Assembly: GCF_900112265.1 (NCBI RefSeq)
Contig: NZ_FOLO01000001.1
Location: 269,963-333,962, forward strand
Reading direction: 5' to 3'
DNA from: Pseudoalteromonas denitrificans DSM 6059
GTDB taxonomy: Bacteria; Pseudomonadota; Gammaproteobacteria; Enterobacterales; Alteromonadaceae
DNA: 64,000 nt
Positions 18,732-28,421 of the stretch are shown piece after piece (the first letter of the stretch is position 1; every line of letters starts with the position of its first letter). The position numbers and the translations under genes are program-made. The notes under the pieces were generated by a model, which ran no database searches, was not told the DNA's origin, and was given only the letters and a program-made list of their open reading frames with translations.

Positions 18732-19876
18732 TACAGCGCCTTAATTTTATTATCGTCTGCAACAGCAAATACCGGGCCTGGCATTAATCTTTCGTTGCCT
18801 TCGGTGATCACTTTATCTTCAGGCTTTAACATATGGCTTGATATTGCAGCTATGTTACCTTGGTGAAATATAACTGAAACAGGGATCGCTTCTGCCATTT
18901 GTTTATCACCATTTGTATTGACTTTATAAACTAAGGTATTAGAGCCTCGTTGCACAATGGCATCTTTTGGCACTGTTAAATATTTTGATTTAGCACCTTC
19001 AGGTAACCAAGCTGTCACTGACATACCTGGCATTAAGCCTGAATTTTGAACTTGGCTAATGACTTTAAATGTACGAGCGCGTGCATCAACATTACGTAAT
19101 ACTTTTATGTTTACGCTATTAAGCATTTCATCACCGACATTTAAACCAATTTGTGTTGGAATAATATCTAAACTATGAGTAAGACGTTCAGGTACATCTA
19201 ACCAAGCTTCAAGCTTGCCTAAAGACGTTAAAGTAAATGATGTATCGCCCGCACCTAACCATTGGCCAGGTTCCGCTACTCTTTGAGTAATTTGACCATC
19301 AAAAGGTGCTTTAATTGACATATCGCCTAGGCGAACATCTATGATGCTTATTTGGGCTTGCAGGGCTTTAATTGCTTCATGAGCAGCAATTACATTTGCT
19401 TGACCGGATAAGGCTGCAGCTTTACTTTGACGTAATCTTTGCTCTGAAATCGCATTTTTATTAGCTGAATGCTTATAAGCGATATAATCATCTTCGGCTA
19501 AATTAAATTCAGCTTGAGCCAATGCATGTTTTGCTTTTGATAAAGCAAGTTCAGCTTCCAAGCGTGTCTTTTCTGCTGAGATCTTACGAGTATCAATTTC
19601 TAGCAAGATCTGACCAGCTTTCACTGAGTCGCCTTCATTTACAAAAACTGTGGTAATAACACCTGATTCAGCAGAAGCAATATGTGTTTGAGAGAGTGCT
19701 TTTAAGGTACCTGTTACACGCTTATGTGCCTGTAACTCTTGCTGTGCTACCGTAGAGAACCGTACAACTTGGTTTGCCGAAGCTGTGTTTGAGAAAGTGA
19801 GTGTAATCACACTCGATATGAAAAGAATGCCCAGTATAGATTCTTTTATTAAGCTTAAAAATGCATTTTGACGCAT
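18731..19876 (-). CDS. RND efflux pump periplasmic adaptor (membrane fusion protein)
   Basis: Adaptor subunits link the permease to an outer-membrane channel. The 381-residue protein has an N-terminal signal or anchor helix (ILGILFISSVITLTF), a lipoyl half (IASAESGVITTVFVNEGDSVKAGQ type region), a long alpha-helical hairpin (AELALSKAKHALAQAEFNLAEDD and on), the second lipoyl half (IKAPFDGQITQRVAEPGQ) and beta-barrel and membrane-proximal domains. It is first in the operon; the permease start overlaps its stop. The TetR-type operator at 19921-19935 is 45 bp upstream. Confidence 0.92.
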   Translation of the reverse strand: MRQNAFLSLIKESILGILFISSVITLTFSNTASANQVVRFSTVAQQELQAHKRVTGTLKALSQTHIASAESGVITTVFVNEGDSVKAGQILLEIDTRKISAEKTRLEAELALSKAKHALAQAEFNLAEDDYIAYKHSANKNAISEQRLRQSKAAALSGQANVIAAHEAIKALQAQISIIDVRLGDMSIKAPFDGQITQRVAEPGQWLGAGDTSFTLTSLGKLEAWLDVPERLTHSLDIIPTQIGLNVGDEMLNSVNIKVLRNVDARARTFKVISQVQNSGLMPGMSVTAWLPEGAKSKYLTVPKDAIVQRGSNTLVYKVNTNGDKQMAEAIPVSVIFHQGNIAAISSHMLKPEDKVITEGNERLMPGPVFAVADDNKIKAL

Positions 19877-19920
19877 ATCATCCCCCGATAATATTGATGT
19901 TACAAATCTTACGATGTTAT

Positions 19921-19935
19921 TAGACCAGTCGTCTA
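19921..19935 (-). promoter_or_regulatory. TetR-type operator before the efflux operon
   Basis: TAGACCAGTCGTCTA is an imperfect-centre palindrome (TAGAC / GTCTA arms). The same core GACCAGTCGTCT occurs at 20784-20795, before the tetR-type gene. Two copies, one before each transcription unit, are the pattern of a TetR repressor controlling itself and the pump. Confidence 0.85.
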
Positions 19936-20050
19936 GAGGTGTATTTTTGATTATTTTGCGATCAGATGCAAGTTGAAATTTATTTTTTTTGATCTATTTA
20001 ATATTAAAATGTATATAAGAATTTAGGGACTAAGAAGGCTTTTGAATGTT

Positions 20051-20110
20051 GAAATAACGTACTGCTTGTCATCTGGATATAAATTTTCAGCGTTATTTCT
20101 CAGATGACAA
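20051..20110 (-). repeat. Two interleaved perfect inverted repeats (pseudoknot topology)
   Basis: Arms in order on the + strand: A 20051-20059 (GAAATAACG), B 20066-20075 (TTGTCATCTG), A' 20091-20099 (CGTTATTTC), B' 20101-20110 (CAGATGACAA). A pairs with A' over 9 bp and B with B' over 10 bp, both perfect. The order A-B-A'-B' cannot form two nested hairpins; it is either an H-type pseudoknot or two alternative hairpins. It begins 32 bp after the tetR-type stop codon and lies upstream of the adaptor operator. No T run follows. Function is not known. Confidence 0.6.
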
Positions 20111-20141
20111 TGTAACTAAGATATTATTAATTATATGATTT

Positions 20142-20729
20142 TTAGTTATTGGTTAATATATGTTTAAAAATGATATCAACAAAGTCGTTATAAGGTTGCG
20201 CGCTCTTTTCTACTTGCATTTGAATGGATGCACCATGACTGGCGCTAAATAAAAAGCCTGACATTTTTTGAGGGTTTATATTACTTTGAAGTTCATTTTC
20301 AGCTTGCGCTTCATTAATCACTTGCGCAAGTTGTGCATTCATGGAGTCTTGAGAGCATTTTAAAGCGCCACGCATTGATTCACTTAATTTCGATTGCTCT
20401 AAAGCAAGTTTAGGGATCAAGCATTGGCAGTCTATACCCTCTTCGTCATGAAATTGCTGAATGCGAGCAAAGAAATTTTTAATTCTAGCTAGAGGTGTAA
20501 ATTTTCTATCGCGAAATATATCGCGCATAAATTCACTGTTTTCGTCTGAAGCACGCTCAATAAGCGCCATACCAAAATCTTCTTTAGATTTAAAGTAGTG
20601 ATAAAAAGAGCCTTTGGGTACGCCAGCAGCATCTAGTATTTCTTTAAGGCCACATCCGTTATAGCTCTTTTCAATTATAAGAGAGTGACCAGCAGTTAAT
20701 ATCATCTCTCGGGTATCTTGTTTTACCAT
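20142..20729 (-). CDS. TetR-family repressor, NemR-like
   Basis: The 195-residue protein begins with a TetR DNA-binding domain (TREMILTAGHSLIIEKSYNG, then GLKEILDAAGVPKGSFYHYF and KSKEDFG). This and the C-terminal domain (..DCQCLIPKLALEQSKLSESMRGALK..) resemble E. coli NemR, which senses electrophiles through cysteines; Cys residues are visible in CQC here. It is upstream of, and on the same strand as, the pump genes. Its own operator copy lies 53 bp before its start. The likely target is the RND operon. A reactive-electrophile sensor is a hypothesis only. Confidence 0.88.
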   Translation of the reverse strand: MVKQDTREMILTAGHSLIIEKSYNGCGLKEILDAAGVPKGSFYHYFKSKEDFGMALIERASDENSEFMRDIFRDRKFTPLARIKNFFARIQQFHDEEGIDCQCLIPKLALEQSKLSESMRGALKCSQDSMNAQLAQVINEAQAENELQSNINPQKMSGFLFSASHGASIQMQVEKSAQPYNDFVDIIFKHILTNN

Positions 20730-20781
20730 TTTGCTATCTCGGATAAATGTTAAAAAATAGTTGCTTTAATCCGAATATTAT

Positions 20782-20796
20782 TGGACCAGTCGTCTC
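20782..20796 (-). promoter_or_regulatory. TetR-type operator before the repressor gene
   Basis: TGGACCAGTCGTCTC matches the site at 19921-19935 in 13 of 15 positions, sharing GACCAGTCGTCT exactly. It lies 53 bp before the repressor start, so autoregulation is likely. Confidence 0.8.
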
Positions 20797-20822
20797 TAAT
20801 GTCAATTGCTAATATAAAACCA

Positions 20823-21728
20823 TTAAATATTAGATATATTTAATGCTTTAAACCCTGATTGTATTATGGCTTCAGATATTTGTTTATAAACACCTTTTAC
20901 TAAAACCCAGCGATGCCAATATAGATTTTGCGTTAATTTTACATTAGGCAGTATATTTATGATTTCACCTGAAGTCAGTTCTTTTGCTATTTGTAGTTCT
21001 GGGATCAATGAGTATGCAGCACCTTTTTTTGCTAATTCTACAAATGCTTCCGATGAACGTACGGTATGACATGGGTAGCTGCCACCTTTTAAGCCAAAAT
21101 GCTGTTCAATAAATTTAATATGCATGTCGTCTTTTTGATCAAATGCTGCGCCGGGAGCATGCTTTAAAGTGTCACTATTAATACCATTAGCAAAATACTT
21201 TTGTTTGAATTCTGGTGATGCCACTAATATATAATTCATCGTCCCAAGTTTTGTTACTTCACAACCAGATAATGGCGTATCTTGAATACTAATCGCACCA
21301 AAAACTTCACCATTTTTGAGTTTAGATAATGTACGAGACTCATCTGCCACAATTAAATTAAGTTCAATAAGATGTTTATTGATTAAAGGCGTTAATGCCC
21401 CTATTAGCCAGGTTGCTAAGCTATCGGCATTTGTTGCTAAGTTTATAGTCAAAGTAGACTGAGGTTGATCAGGCAAAATTTGAGGTAACAGTTCGGCTTC
21501 TAATTGTTGCACTTGTTGATAGTGGCTTAATAGCTTTTTGCCAAGTTCAGTCGCAACAATAGGGTGTGAACGAATAAGTACAGGTTGTGCAACCAGCTGT
21601 TCTAATTGTTTTATTCTTTGAGATACTGCGGGCTGAGTTATGCATAATTCATCGGCTGCTTTTTCAAAACTTTGCTGCTTTATTATTACGCTTAAAGCAT
21701 GTAGTAATTTGTAATCTAATTGATTCAT
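20823..21728 (-). CDS. argP: LysR-family regulator ArgP
   Basis: ArgP senses lysine and arginine and controls the exporter gene argO. The 301-residue protein has an N-terminal winged HTH (YKLLHALSVIIKQQSFEKAA, ITQPAVSQRIKQLE) and a LysR effector domain ending FKALNISNI. Length and motif order match E. coli ArgP. It is divergently placed from argO with 106 bp between the starts, the usual arrangement for a LysR regulator and its target, so one shared operator in that gap is likely. Nothing unusual was seen in the sequence. Confidence 0.9.
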   Translation of the reverse strand: MNQLDYKLLHALSVIIKQQSFEKAADELCITQPAVSQRIKQLEQLVAQPVLIRSHPIVATELGKKLLSHYQQVQQLEAELLPQILPDQPQSTLTINLATNADSLATWLIGALTPLINKHLIELNLIVADESRTLSKLKNGEVFGAISIQDTPLSGCEVTKLGTMNYILVASPEFKQKYFANGINSDTLKHAPGAAFDQKDDMHIKFIEQHFGLKGGSYPCHTVRSSEAFVELAKKGAAYSLIPELQIAKELTSGEIINILPNVKLTQNLYWHRWVLVKGVYKQISEAIIQSGFKALNISNI

Positions 21729-21834
21729 TTAGCCACTTTATAAGTAAAATTTATTAAGTATAAAAAACATTAATTTTATTTATTTTAGTTTAAGCATTAA
21801 ATTTACACCATCAATTTTAAGTGAGATTCTGTTA

Positions 21835-22449
21835 ATGGTTATTTCAGCAATGCTTCAAGGTTTGGTTTTAGGTGGGAGTATGATCATTCCTATAGGTGCA
21901 CAAAACTCTTATATTTTAGGGCAGGGAATAAAGCGAAACCATCATATTTTGGCTGCCACAATTTGTATGCTATGTGATGTGATTTTAATTGGCTTAGGCG
22001 TATTTGGCGGTAGCCAACTTATAGCCAGTAGTGATTGGATTTTACTCTTGGTTACTTGGGGAGGAATTTCCTTTTTACTTGTTTATGGTTTGATATCATT
22101 TAAAGCTGCATGGCAAAATAAGTATCAGGACTTTACGAGTGAAAAAGGGCTTAAAAGTAAGTCTGCTGTAGTTGCAACAACTTTTGCTGTGACCTTATTA
22201 AATCCGCATGTATATCTTGATACTGTGATGATTCTAGGGAGTGTAGGCGGGCAGTTTGTGGGTAATGAAAAACTCGCATTTGCGATTGGTACTATGCTAG
22301 CTGGATTAATATGGTTTTATAGCTTAGCTATGGGAGCTGCAAAAATGGCACCTTGGTTAGCGCAACCTAAAGTGCAAAGAGTTATAGATATACTGGTTGG
22401 GCTTATTATGTGGTTAGTCGCTTATTCACTATTTTCACATCAATTTTAG
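21835..22449 (+). CDS. argO: Arginine/lysine exporter ArgO (LysE family)
   Basis: The 204-residue inner-membrane protein has about six helices. LysE-family landmarks are GSMIIPIGAQNSYILGQGIKR near the N-terminus and VTLLNPHVYLDTVMILGSVG in the middle, both close to ArgO. It exports arginine and related basic amino acids and their toxic analogues, and ArgP switches it. The divergent argP next door supports this assignment. ATG at 21835 has GTGAG eight bases upstream. A terminator follows. Confidence 0.9.
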   Translation: MVISAMLQGLVLGGSMIIPIGAQNSYILGQGIKRNHHILAATICMLCDVILIGLGVFGGSQLIASSDWILLLVTWGGISFLLVYGLISFKAAWQNKYQDFTSEKGLKSKSAVVATTFAVTLLNPHVYLDTVMILGSVGGQFVGNEKLAFAIGTMLAGLIWFYSLAMGAAKMAPWLAQPKVQRVIDILVGLIMWLVAYSLFSHQF

Positions 22450-22454
22450 AAATA

Positions 22455-22493
22455 ACTTAAACACATATAACTCAATGTGTTTAAGTCATTTTT
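22455..22493 (+). terminator. Bidirectional terminator between argO and mutS
   Basis: Perfect 12-bp stem ACTTAAACACAT (22455-22466) / ATGTGTTTAAGT (22475-22486) with an 8-nt loop and then CATTTTTC. It lies between convergent argO and mutS, so it can serve both. Confidence 0.75.
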
Positions 22494-22514
22494 CAAATGG
22501 ACTGATACTTTAAA

Positions 22515-25097
22515 CTAAAGCATATCTTTTAGTTTATAAAGAGCCTGAAGCGCTTCCCTAGGTGTTAAATTATCAGGGTCTAACCTTGTTAATGTGTCCA
22601 TAGCAGGGTGTGGTGTTTCATTAAATGATAATTCAGTTTGTTGTGAATTTGTCACTGGAGATATTTCACTTACACTTTGATGATTTTCTAGCATATGTAA
22701 CTTTTGTTTTGCTTGTTTTATGACTGGTTTTGGAACACCAGCCAGTGAGGCAACTTGCAAACCAAAACTTTTACTTGCAGCACCATCTAAGACCTTATGC
22801 ATAAATGCGATAGTATCGTTATGTTCTACGGCATCTAAATGTACATTTGCTAATTGCGGTAATTGATCGGGAAGTTCTGTTAGTTCAAAATAATGAGTTG
22901 CAAATAAGGTTTTTGCGGAAATTTGATTGGCTAAATACTCAGCTGTTGCCCAAGCCAAAGATAAACCATCATAAGTACTGGTTCCCCTGCCTATTTCGTC
23001 CATTAATACAAGGGAGTGTTGCGTTGCATTATTTAAAATATTTGCAGTTTCAGTCATTTCAACCATAAAAGTTGAACGTCCGGATGCTAAATCGTCACTG
23101 GCTCCAATGCGGGTGAATATGCGATCAATGAGACCTATTTTTGCCGATGAAGCTGGCACAAAACTACCTATATGTGCCATAAGTACAATTAATGCTGTTT
23201 GACGCATATAGGTTGATTTACCGCCCATATTGGGACCCGTTATAATCAACATTTTTCGTTCTTGCGATAGTTTAATCGGGTTTGAAATAAATGGGTCTTT
23301 CATTACCTGTTCTACAACAGGATGACGACCTTGCTCTATATCAATTATTTGCCCATCAACCAACATAGGCCTTTGATAATTTAGTGCCTCAGCGCGTTCA
23401 GCAAAATTATTTAATACATCAAGTTCACTTAATGCTGCCGACATAATTTGCAATTGCTCTAAATTAGATTCAATTAAATCAAATAATTCTTCATAAAGTT
23501 TTTTCTCCAGTGCTAAGGCTTTACTTTGGCTGCCTAGCACTTTATCTTCATGCTCTTTTAGCTCTGGGATTATGTACCTTTCATTGTTTTTAAGGGTTTG
23601 CCTTCTTACATATTCCACCGGTACTTGATCTGAATAGGCACGACTGACTTCAATATAAAAACCATGTACTCGGTTATAACCAATTTTAAGGGTAGCTATT
23701 CCTGTACGTTCACGTTCTCTTTGTTCAAGTTTTTCAAGGGTATCAGTTGCACCTTGGCTGAGTGCGCGCCATTCATCTAATTCAGCATGGTAGCCTGGTG
23801 CTATTACGCCGCCATCACGAATAAGCACGGGTGGGTTATCAATAATGGCATTTTCAAGCAAACTTTGAAGTTGCGGTAAAATAGGTGAACTGCGTTTAAT
23901 TTTATCTAGGCGTTTAGTGCTTGTATGGGTTAATAAGTCTTGTAATGGATGCAATTCTTGCAGCGCATTTCTGAGGCGAGATAAATCTCTGGGTCTGGCT
24001 GAGCGTAAAGCGAGCCTAGCAACGATACGTTCAACATCACTTATATTACGCAGAGATTGATAAATATCAGGAATGAGCCCCGTATCTATCAACTCTGATA
24101 AAGCATCAAGACGACCATTGAGTGTTTTATGACAACGAGTAGGTGTATGGATCCAACGTTTTAAAAGTCGAGATCCCATTGCTGTTGCAGTTTTATCAAG
24201 GACTTGTGCTAAAGTATTTTCAAAACCACCAGATAAATTTAAGGTAAGCTCTAAATTTTTTCGCGTTGCAGCATCTAATATAACATTGAGATCATTTTGC
24301 TCTAACGTGATTGCACGAATATGCGGTAGTGAAATTCTTTGTGTATCTTTTACATATTGCATCAAACAACCTGCGGCGATTAACCCCGCTTTAGCTTGCG
24401 CGACTCCAAATCCAATTAAATCTTTAGTTTCAAATTGCTGGCATAATAATTTGGTTGCGGTATCTAAATCAAATTCCCAAAGAGGGCGCCTACGACACCC
24501 TTTAAAACCTTCAATTAAATGAAATGGCTTAAAATTTTCAGGATATAACAGTTCTGCGGGTTGAATACGCTGTAAACAAGAATTAAGGGCTTCTTCATCG
24601 GCTGCTTCAACGATATTAAACCGGCCTGAGTTGATATCTAAATATGCCAGGCCAAAATCGCCTTTATCTTGTTGCCATACTGCGCTAAGTAAATTATCTT
24701 GTCTTTCCTGTAATAATGCTTCATCAGAAATAGTACCAGGGGTAACAATACGAACAACTTTTCTATCGACTGGTCCCTTACTGGTGGCAGGATCGCCAAC
24801 TTGTTCACATATAGCAACAGACTCTCCCATTTGCACTAAACGCGCTAAGTAATTTTCAACAGCGTGGTAAGGTACACCAGCCATAGGGATAGGATCTCCA
24901 CCCGCCTTACCTCTATGGGTTTGTGATATATCTAGTAATTGAGCCGCTCTTTTTGCATCATCAAAAAATAACTCATAAAAATCACCCATGCGATAGAATA
25001 ATAAGATCTCACGATGATCTTTTTTTATTCGCAAATATTGCTGCATCATAGGGGTTTGTTGGCTTATAGTATGTTCAGAAAAAAGATCAATTGACAT
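22515..25097 (-). CDS. mutS: DNA mismatch repair protein MutS
   Basis: MutS binds mismatches and with MutL starts repair. The 860 residues follow the full-length architecture: mismatch-binding domain I with the [11 protein letters not shown] motif (Phe-x-Glu), connector, lever and clamp domains, then an ATPase with Walker [15 protein letters not shown], Walker [19 protein letters not shown] and the HYFELT region. The C-terminus ([17 protein letters not shown]) matches the tetramerisation tail. The start is likely at 25097, but MMQQYL is another candidate 17 residues in. It is head to head with pncC with 25 bp between starts. No deletions or stops seen. Confidence 0.96.
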   Translation of the reverse strand: MSIDLFSEHTISQQTPMMQQYLRIKKDHREILLFYRMGDFYELFFDDAKRAAQLLDISQTHRGKAGGDPIPMAGVPYHAVENYLARLVQMGESVAICEQVGDPATSKGPVDRKVVRIVTPGTISDEALLQERQDNLLSAVWQQDKGDFGLAYLDINSGRFNIVEAADEEALNSCLQRIQPAELLYPENFKPFHLIEGFKGCRRRPLWEFDLDTATKLLCQQFETKDLIGFGVAQAKAGLIAAGCLMQYVKDTQRISLPHIRAITLEQNDLNVILDAATRKNLELTLNLSGGFENTLAQVLDKTATAMGSRLLKRWIHTPTRCHKTLNGRLDALSELIDTGLIPDIYQSLRNISDVERIVARLALRSARPRDLSRLRNALQELHPLQDLLTHTSTKRLDKIKRSSPILPQLQSLLENAIIDNPPVLIRDGGVIAPGYHAELDEWRALSQGATDTLEKLEQRERERTGIATLKIGYNRVHGFYIEVSRAYSDQVPVEYVRRQTLKNNERYIIPELKEHEDKVLGSQSKALALEKKLYEELFDLIESNLEQLQIMSAALSELDVLNNFAERAEALNYQRPMLVDGQIIDIEQGRHPVVEQVMKDPFISNPIKLSQERKMLIITGPNMGGKSTYMRQTALIVLMAHIGSFVPASSAKIGLIDRIFTRIGASDDLASGRSTFMVEMTETANILNNATQHSLVLMDEIGRGTSTYDGLSLAWATAEYLANQISAKTLFATHYFELTELPDQLPQLANVHLDAVEHNDTIAFMHKVLDGAASKSFGLQVASLAGVPKPVIKQAKQKLHMLENHQSVSEISPVTNSQQTELSFNETPHPAMDTLTRLDPDNLTPREALQALYKLKDML

Positions 25098-25122
25098 AAA
25101 AATTATCTATTTAGGCTTAAAT

Positions 25123-25611
25123 ATGGAATTACAACAAGATATACAAGAACTCGCTGCTCAGTTAGGGCGTATTCTAACGGATAAAGCACTTTGGATCACT
25201 ACCGCTGAATCTTGTACTGGTGGCGGTATTAGTTATGCTTTAACAGATACACCTGGTAGTTCGGCTTATTTAGACCGTGCTTTTATTACTTATAGCAATA
25301 AAGCAAAACGAGAATTGTTAAATGTAAGTAATGAAACTTTATTAGAATATGGGGCGGTAAGTAAACAAACGGTAGATGAAATGGCCAAAGGGGCCTGTTT
25401 AGTGGCTAATGCCGATGTTGCTATTACTGTTTCTGGTATTGCTGGTCCAGGTGGTGCAACAGAAACTAAACCTGTGGGTACTGTATGGTTTTGTATCCGA
25501 TATTTAAATGAAAGCCATACTTATGGTGAAGTTTTTATAGGTGGAAGAGCGGAAATTAGGTTGCAAGCAATTGTTTTTGCTTTGAAAAAATTAATAGTTC
25601 ATATTAATTAA
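25123..25611 (+). CDS. pncC: Nicotinamide-nucleotide amidohydrolase (CinA C-terminal type)
   Basis: PncC converts nicotinamide mononucleotide to nicotinate mononucleotide and recycles pyridine nucleotides. The 162 residues are the CinA C-terminal domain without the N-terminal MoCF-like part. Family signature: TAESCTGGGISYALTDTPG, ITYSNKAKRELLNV, GAVSKQTVDEMA and VSGIAGPGGATETKPVGTVW. The mutS-pncC-recA neighbourhood occurs in many gammaproteobacteria. Its start is only 25 bp from the mutS start, so the promoter must lie in or overlap mutS. It is followed by recA, which has its own promoter. Confidence 0.93.
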   Translation: MELQQDIQELAAQLGRILTDKALWITTAESCTGGGISYALTDTPGSSAYLDRAFITYSNKAKRELLNVSNETLLEYGAVSKQTVDEMAKGACLVANADVAITVSGIAGPGGATETKPVGTVWFCIRYLNESHTYGEVFIGGRAEIRLQAIVFALKKLIVHIN

Positions 25612-25621
25612 TAAAATACGC

Positions 25622-25649
25622 TTGATACTGTGATTCTATACAGTATACT
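25622..25649 (+). promoter_or_regulatory. recA promoter with LexA (SOS) box in the spacer
   Basis: A -35 TTGATA (25622-25627), a 16-bp spacer and a -10 TATACT (25644-25649) surround the LexA box TACTGTGATTCTATACAGTA (25626-25645), an exact CTGT-N8-ACAG. LexA bound there would block RNA polymerase, as in other SOS genes. Confidence 0.95.
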
Positions 25650-25692
25650 TGAGCGCAATTAAGAGTTTCCCAGTTAGATCCCGGAGAGTTAA

Positions 25693-26730
25693 ATGAACGA
25701 TAACAAGCAAAAAGCACTTAGTGCAGCAATGAGTCAAATAGAGCGCCAATTTGGTAAAGGTTCTATTATGAAACTTGGCGATAGCAAAAGCATGGATGTT
25801 GAAACTATATCTACAGGCTCTCTTGCATTAGATGTTGCTTTAGGTGTAGGTGGTTTACCTATGGGCCGTGTTATCGAAATTTATGGACCTGAATCTAGTG
25901 GTAAAACGACATTAACGCTTGAAGTTATCGCACAGGCGCAAAAATCAGGGAAAACATGTGCTTTTGTAGATGCTGAGCATGCACTTGATCCAATTTACGC
26001 TCAAGCTTTAGGTGTAGATATTAAAGAGTTACTCATTTCTCAACCAGATACGGGTGAGCAAGCATTAGAAATCTGTGACATGTTAACGCGTTCAGGTGCA
26101 GTAGACCTTATTGTCGTTGATTCTGTAGCGGCTTTAACACCTAAAGCTGAAATTGAAGGCGATATGGGCGATCACCATGTTGGCTTACAAGCACGTTTAA
26201 TGTCACAGGCACTGCGTAAAATTACGGGTAATTTAAAGCAATCAAATACTATGATGATCTTTATCAACCAAATTCGTATGAAAATAGGTGTAATGTTTGG
26301 TAACCCTGAAACAACGACCGGTGGTAATGCACTTAAATTTTATAGCTCTGTAAGGTTAGATATTAGACGCATAGGTGCTGTAAAAGAAGGTGATGAGGTT
26401 GTTGGTAATGAAACGAGAGTAAAAGTTGTTAAAAATAAAGTTGCATCACCATTTAAACAGGCTGAATTTCAAATTGTCTATGGACAAGGTATTTCTAGAG
26501 AAGGTGAGTTAATAGATCTTGGTGTTAAACACAGTTTAGTACAAAAAGCAGGGTCTTGGTATAGCTATGGCACAGAACGTATTGGCCAAGGTAAAGCTAA
26601 CGCAATGAAATTTATGGTGGACAACCCTGAATTAGCACTTGAATTAGATACTAACTTAAGAAACCTTTTACTGAAAAAAGAAGAAGAAACGCCTGATTCA
26701 GAAAAAGATGATGTGAGTGAAGAAGTATAA
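25693..26730 (+). CDS. recA: Recombinase RecA
   Basis: RecA polymerises on single-stranded DNA, exchanges strands and triggers LexA autocleavage. The 345 residues contain the N-terminal helix ([17 protein letters not shown]), Walker [10 protein letters not shown], Walker B ([10 protein letters not shown]), the loop 1 and 2 areas ([31 protein letters not shown]) and an acidic tail ([16 protein letters not shown]). Only the tail differs strongly from E. coli. The gene has a LexA box and a GGAGAG ribosome site. No recX follows; a minus-strand porin gene lies downstream instead. recX is either elsewhere or missing. Confidence 0.98.
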   Translation: MNDNKQKALSAAMSQIERQFGKGSIMKLGDSKSMDVETISTGSLALDVALGVGGLPMGRVIEIYGPESSGKTTLTLEVIAQAQKSGKTCAFVDAEHALDPIYAQALGVDIKELLISQPDTGEQALEICDMLTRSGAVDLIVVDSVAALTPKAEIEGDMGDHHVGLQARLMSQALRKITGNLKQSNTMMIFINQIRMKIGVMFGNPETTTGGNALKFYSSVRLDIRRIGAVKEGDEVVGNETRVKVVKNKVASPFKQAEFQIVYGQGISREGELIDLGVKHSLVQKAGSWYSYGTERIGQGKANAMKFMVDNPELALELDTNLRNLLLKKEEETPDSEKDDVSEEV

Positions 26731-26756
26731 AATACTTTATAAAATTTTGAATATAT

Positions 26757-26786
26757 AAACGCAGCTTGAGCTGCGTTTTTTATTTT
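26757..26786 (+). terminator. recA terminator
   Basis: Perfect 9-bp stem AAACGCAGC (26757-26765) / GCTGCGTTT (26770-26778) with loop TTGA and then a T-rich run to 26786. Confidence 0.92.
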
Positions 26787-26855
26787 TAGAATCAAGTATA
26801 ATAAGATCTATGGGAATTTAGCTATCTTGCTTTTGAAATATATAGATTACTAAGA

Positions 26856-28028
26856 TTAAAATGAATATTTAGCAGAAAACTGTAAGCGATTCAAATCACC
26901 TTCTAGTCCACTTTCAACTTCACGATTGGCATGTTTAAACTCAATACCAAAAGTGAGTTTTTTTTCTGGTGAGTATAGAAGGTTAGCACTGTAACTTATG
27001 CTAGATTGTGTGGGATCGCCCGTTAAATTCAATAAATTTATATCATTTTCTATTTCTATGAATGAATATAAAAAAGTAGACCTTATTTGAGTACTCCAGT
27101 TATGTTGGTAAGCTAGAAATCCGGATGTTGAATCTATTGCTTCAATATTATTGTTACTCGTTAATACGCCGCCATGAGCGATATTTAATCCGACATAACG
27201 CCCTAAGCCAGAACCTTGATTTAACATAAATTTAAAGTTATTTTTTCCGACGTTAATACGTCCTGACAAACTAACTCCATAAGCAGTTTCATCAGTATCA
27301 ATACCTTGTGCTTTATATGTCAGTTGACGGATTAAGCCTGCAACGGCAATATGCCCCCATTCAGATTTATGAGTATATTTAGCATTAAAATCAGGGAGGC
27401 TAGCATCATCAGTTTCAATTCGGGATTTATTAACAGTGACTGTGCTTTCTGGGTTTTCAATAGAGAGTGAAATTCCTCCAGTGGTATATCTAATTTGTGA
27501 TTGGCGTACAAATATAGTTCCTTCTGCCGGACCAACAAAATCTAAGGTTTCCGGTAGCACACTTACATTTTGAAAATTAGACCAAGCTTGACCAAATAGC
27601 CAACCGTCATAAGTGATAAAAGCTTGACGGATTCTTGGTGCGTGAGAGTTTGATACGCGCTCATTGCCTCCTGGTGAAACAATAAAATCTAATTCAATTT
27701 TGGTTTTAATACTTTTACCACTATCAAGTTTAGATAAAGTTGAAAAGTTGAAACGAGATTGACGTGCATGCATATCAAAAACAGCATCAGGGTTATTAAC
27801 GCCACTTCCTACAGGCGTGGTGCTCGGTACGTAAAAATCACGCCCTAAACCATCATATACACTCCCATCTTCAGATGAATCTGAATAATCACTCCAGATA
27901 GTATCTAACTTTATATAGCCTCCATATTTAACCTGGGTATTTTCAAGGTAAGTTGCATTAGCTGATGAACTGATTGCAGCTAAAATTGTTGTAATAGTAA
28001 GCTTTTTAATTAGTTTTATGTTTGTCAT
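26856..28028 (-). CDS. DcaP-like trimeric outer-membrane porin
   Basis: The 390-residue protein has a signal peptide (KLTITTILAAISSSANA) and a beta-barrel pattern of alternating hydrophobic strands. It begins with an N-terminal stretch typical of DcaP-like porins (YGGYIKLDTIWSDY) and ends in the outer-membrane C-terminal signature with final Phe (LQFSAKYSF). The ATG at 28028 is preceded by GGGAT; the open frame continues to 28130, but that would add 34 residues before the signal. DcaP-like porins pass dicarboxylates and other small anions. It is divergent from acs, with 393 bp between the starts, so a role in carboxylate uptake is plausible but unproven. Confidence 0.8.
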   Translation of the reverse strand: MTNIKLIKKLTITTILAAISSSANATYLENTQVKYGGYIKLDTIWSDYSDSSEDGSVYDGLGRDFYVPSTTPVGSGVNNPDAVFDMHARQSRFNFSTLSKLDSGKSIKTKIELDFIVSPGGNERVSNSHAPRIRQAFITYDGWLFGQAWSNFQNVSVLPETLDFVGPAEGTIFVRQSQIRYTTGGISLSIENPESTVTVNKSRIETDDASLPDFNAKYTHKSEWGHIAVAGLIRQLTYKAQGIDTDETAYGVSLSGRINVGKNNFKFMLNQGSGLGRYVGLNIAHGGVLTSNNNIEAIDSTSGFLAYQHNWSTQIRSTFLYSFIEIENDINLLNLTGDPTQSSISYSANLLYSPEKKLTFGIEFKHANREVESGLEGDLNRLQFSAKYSF

Positions 28029-28421
28029 CGTTGTATCCCATTTAAACGAAAGCACTTTGTTGTTAACATTAGATTCATTTATGAGTGGAAATTGCTCAAT
28101 TACCTTTTGGTCTATAAGACTAAGGTGCAATAAAGCTAAAATTTACTCTGATTGTATGAAATCGCGATGCTACTTTATTTCAAATAGAGATAAAAACTTT
28201 GGTTGAAACAATAATGAAATTTAACGATAAGTTTATAATAAGTTTAATCTAATAGGTTATTTTTCAATAACTTTGGTAAATCAGGAAAAAAAAATTTTAA
28301 AGTGAAATTTGTATTTGAATAGCCATTAGGTACAACCTTATACTAAAGTCTAATATTTTAACTTTGATAGCTGAGTAATTCTTGCTAATAAGCAAGCAGC
28401 AAATTAATTAGGGAAACAGTT
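28029..28421. other. Divergent promoter region between the porin gene and acs
   Basis: 393 bp without a gene. On the + strand, a candidate acs promoter is TTGATA (28364-28369), 16 bp, TAATAA (28386-28391). A 6-bp inverted repeat CTTGCT-AATA-AGCAAG (28381-28396) straddles this -10 region. A further interrupted dyad, TTAGGTA...TACTAA (28326-28346), lies upstream and could be an activator site. I see no clear CRP site. Nothing else supported. Confidence 0.45.

Noticed and set aside
28326-28346. Possible CRP or CrbR binding site before acs
   Set aside because: The dyad TTAGGTA...TACTAA is interrupted, and I cannot match it to a known consensus with confidence; kept only as a remark in the promoter-region entry.
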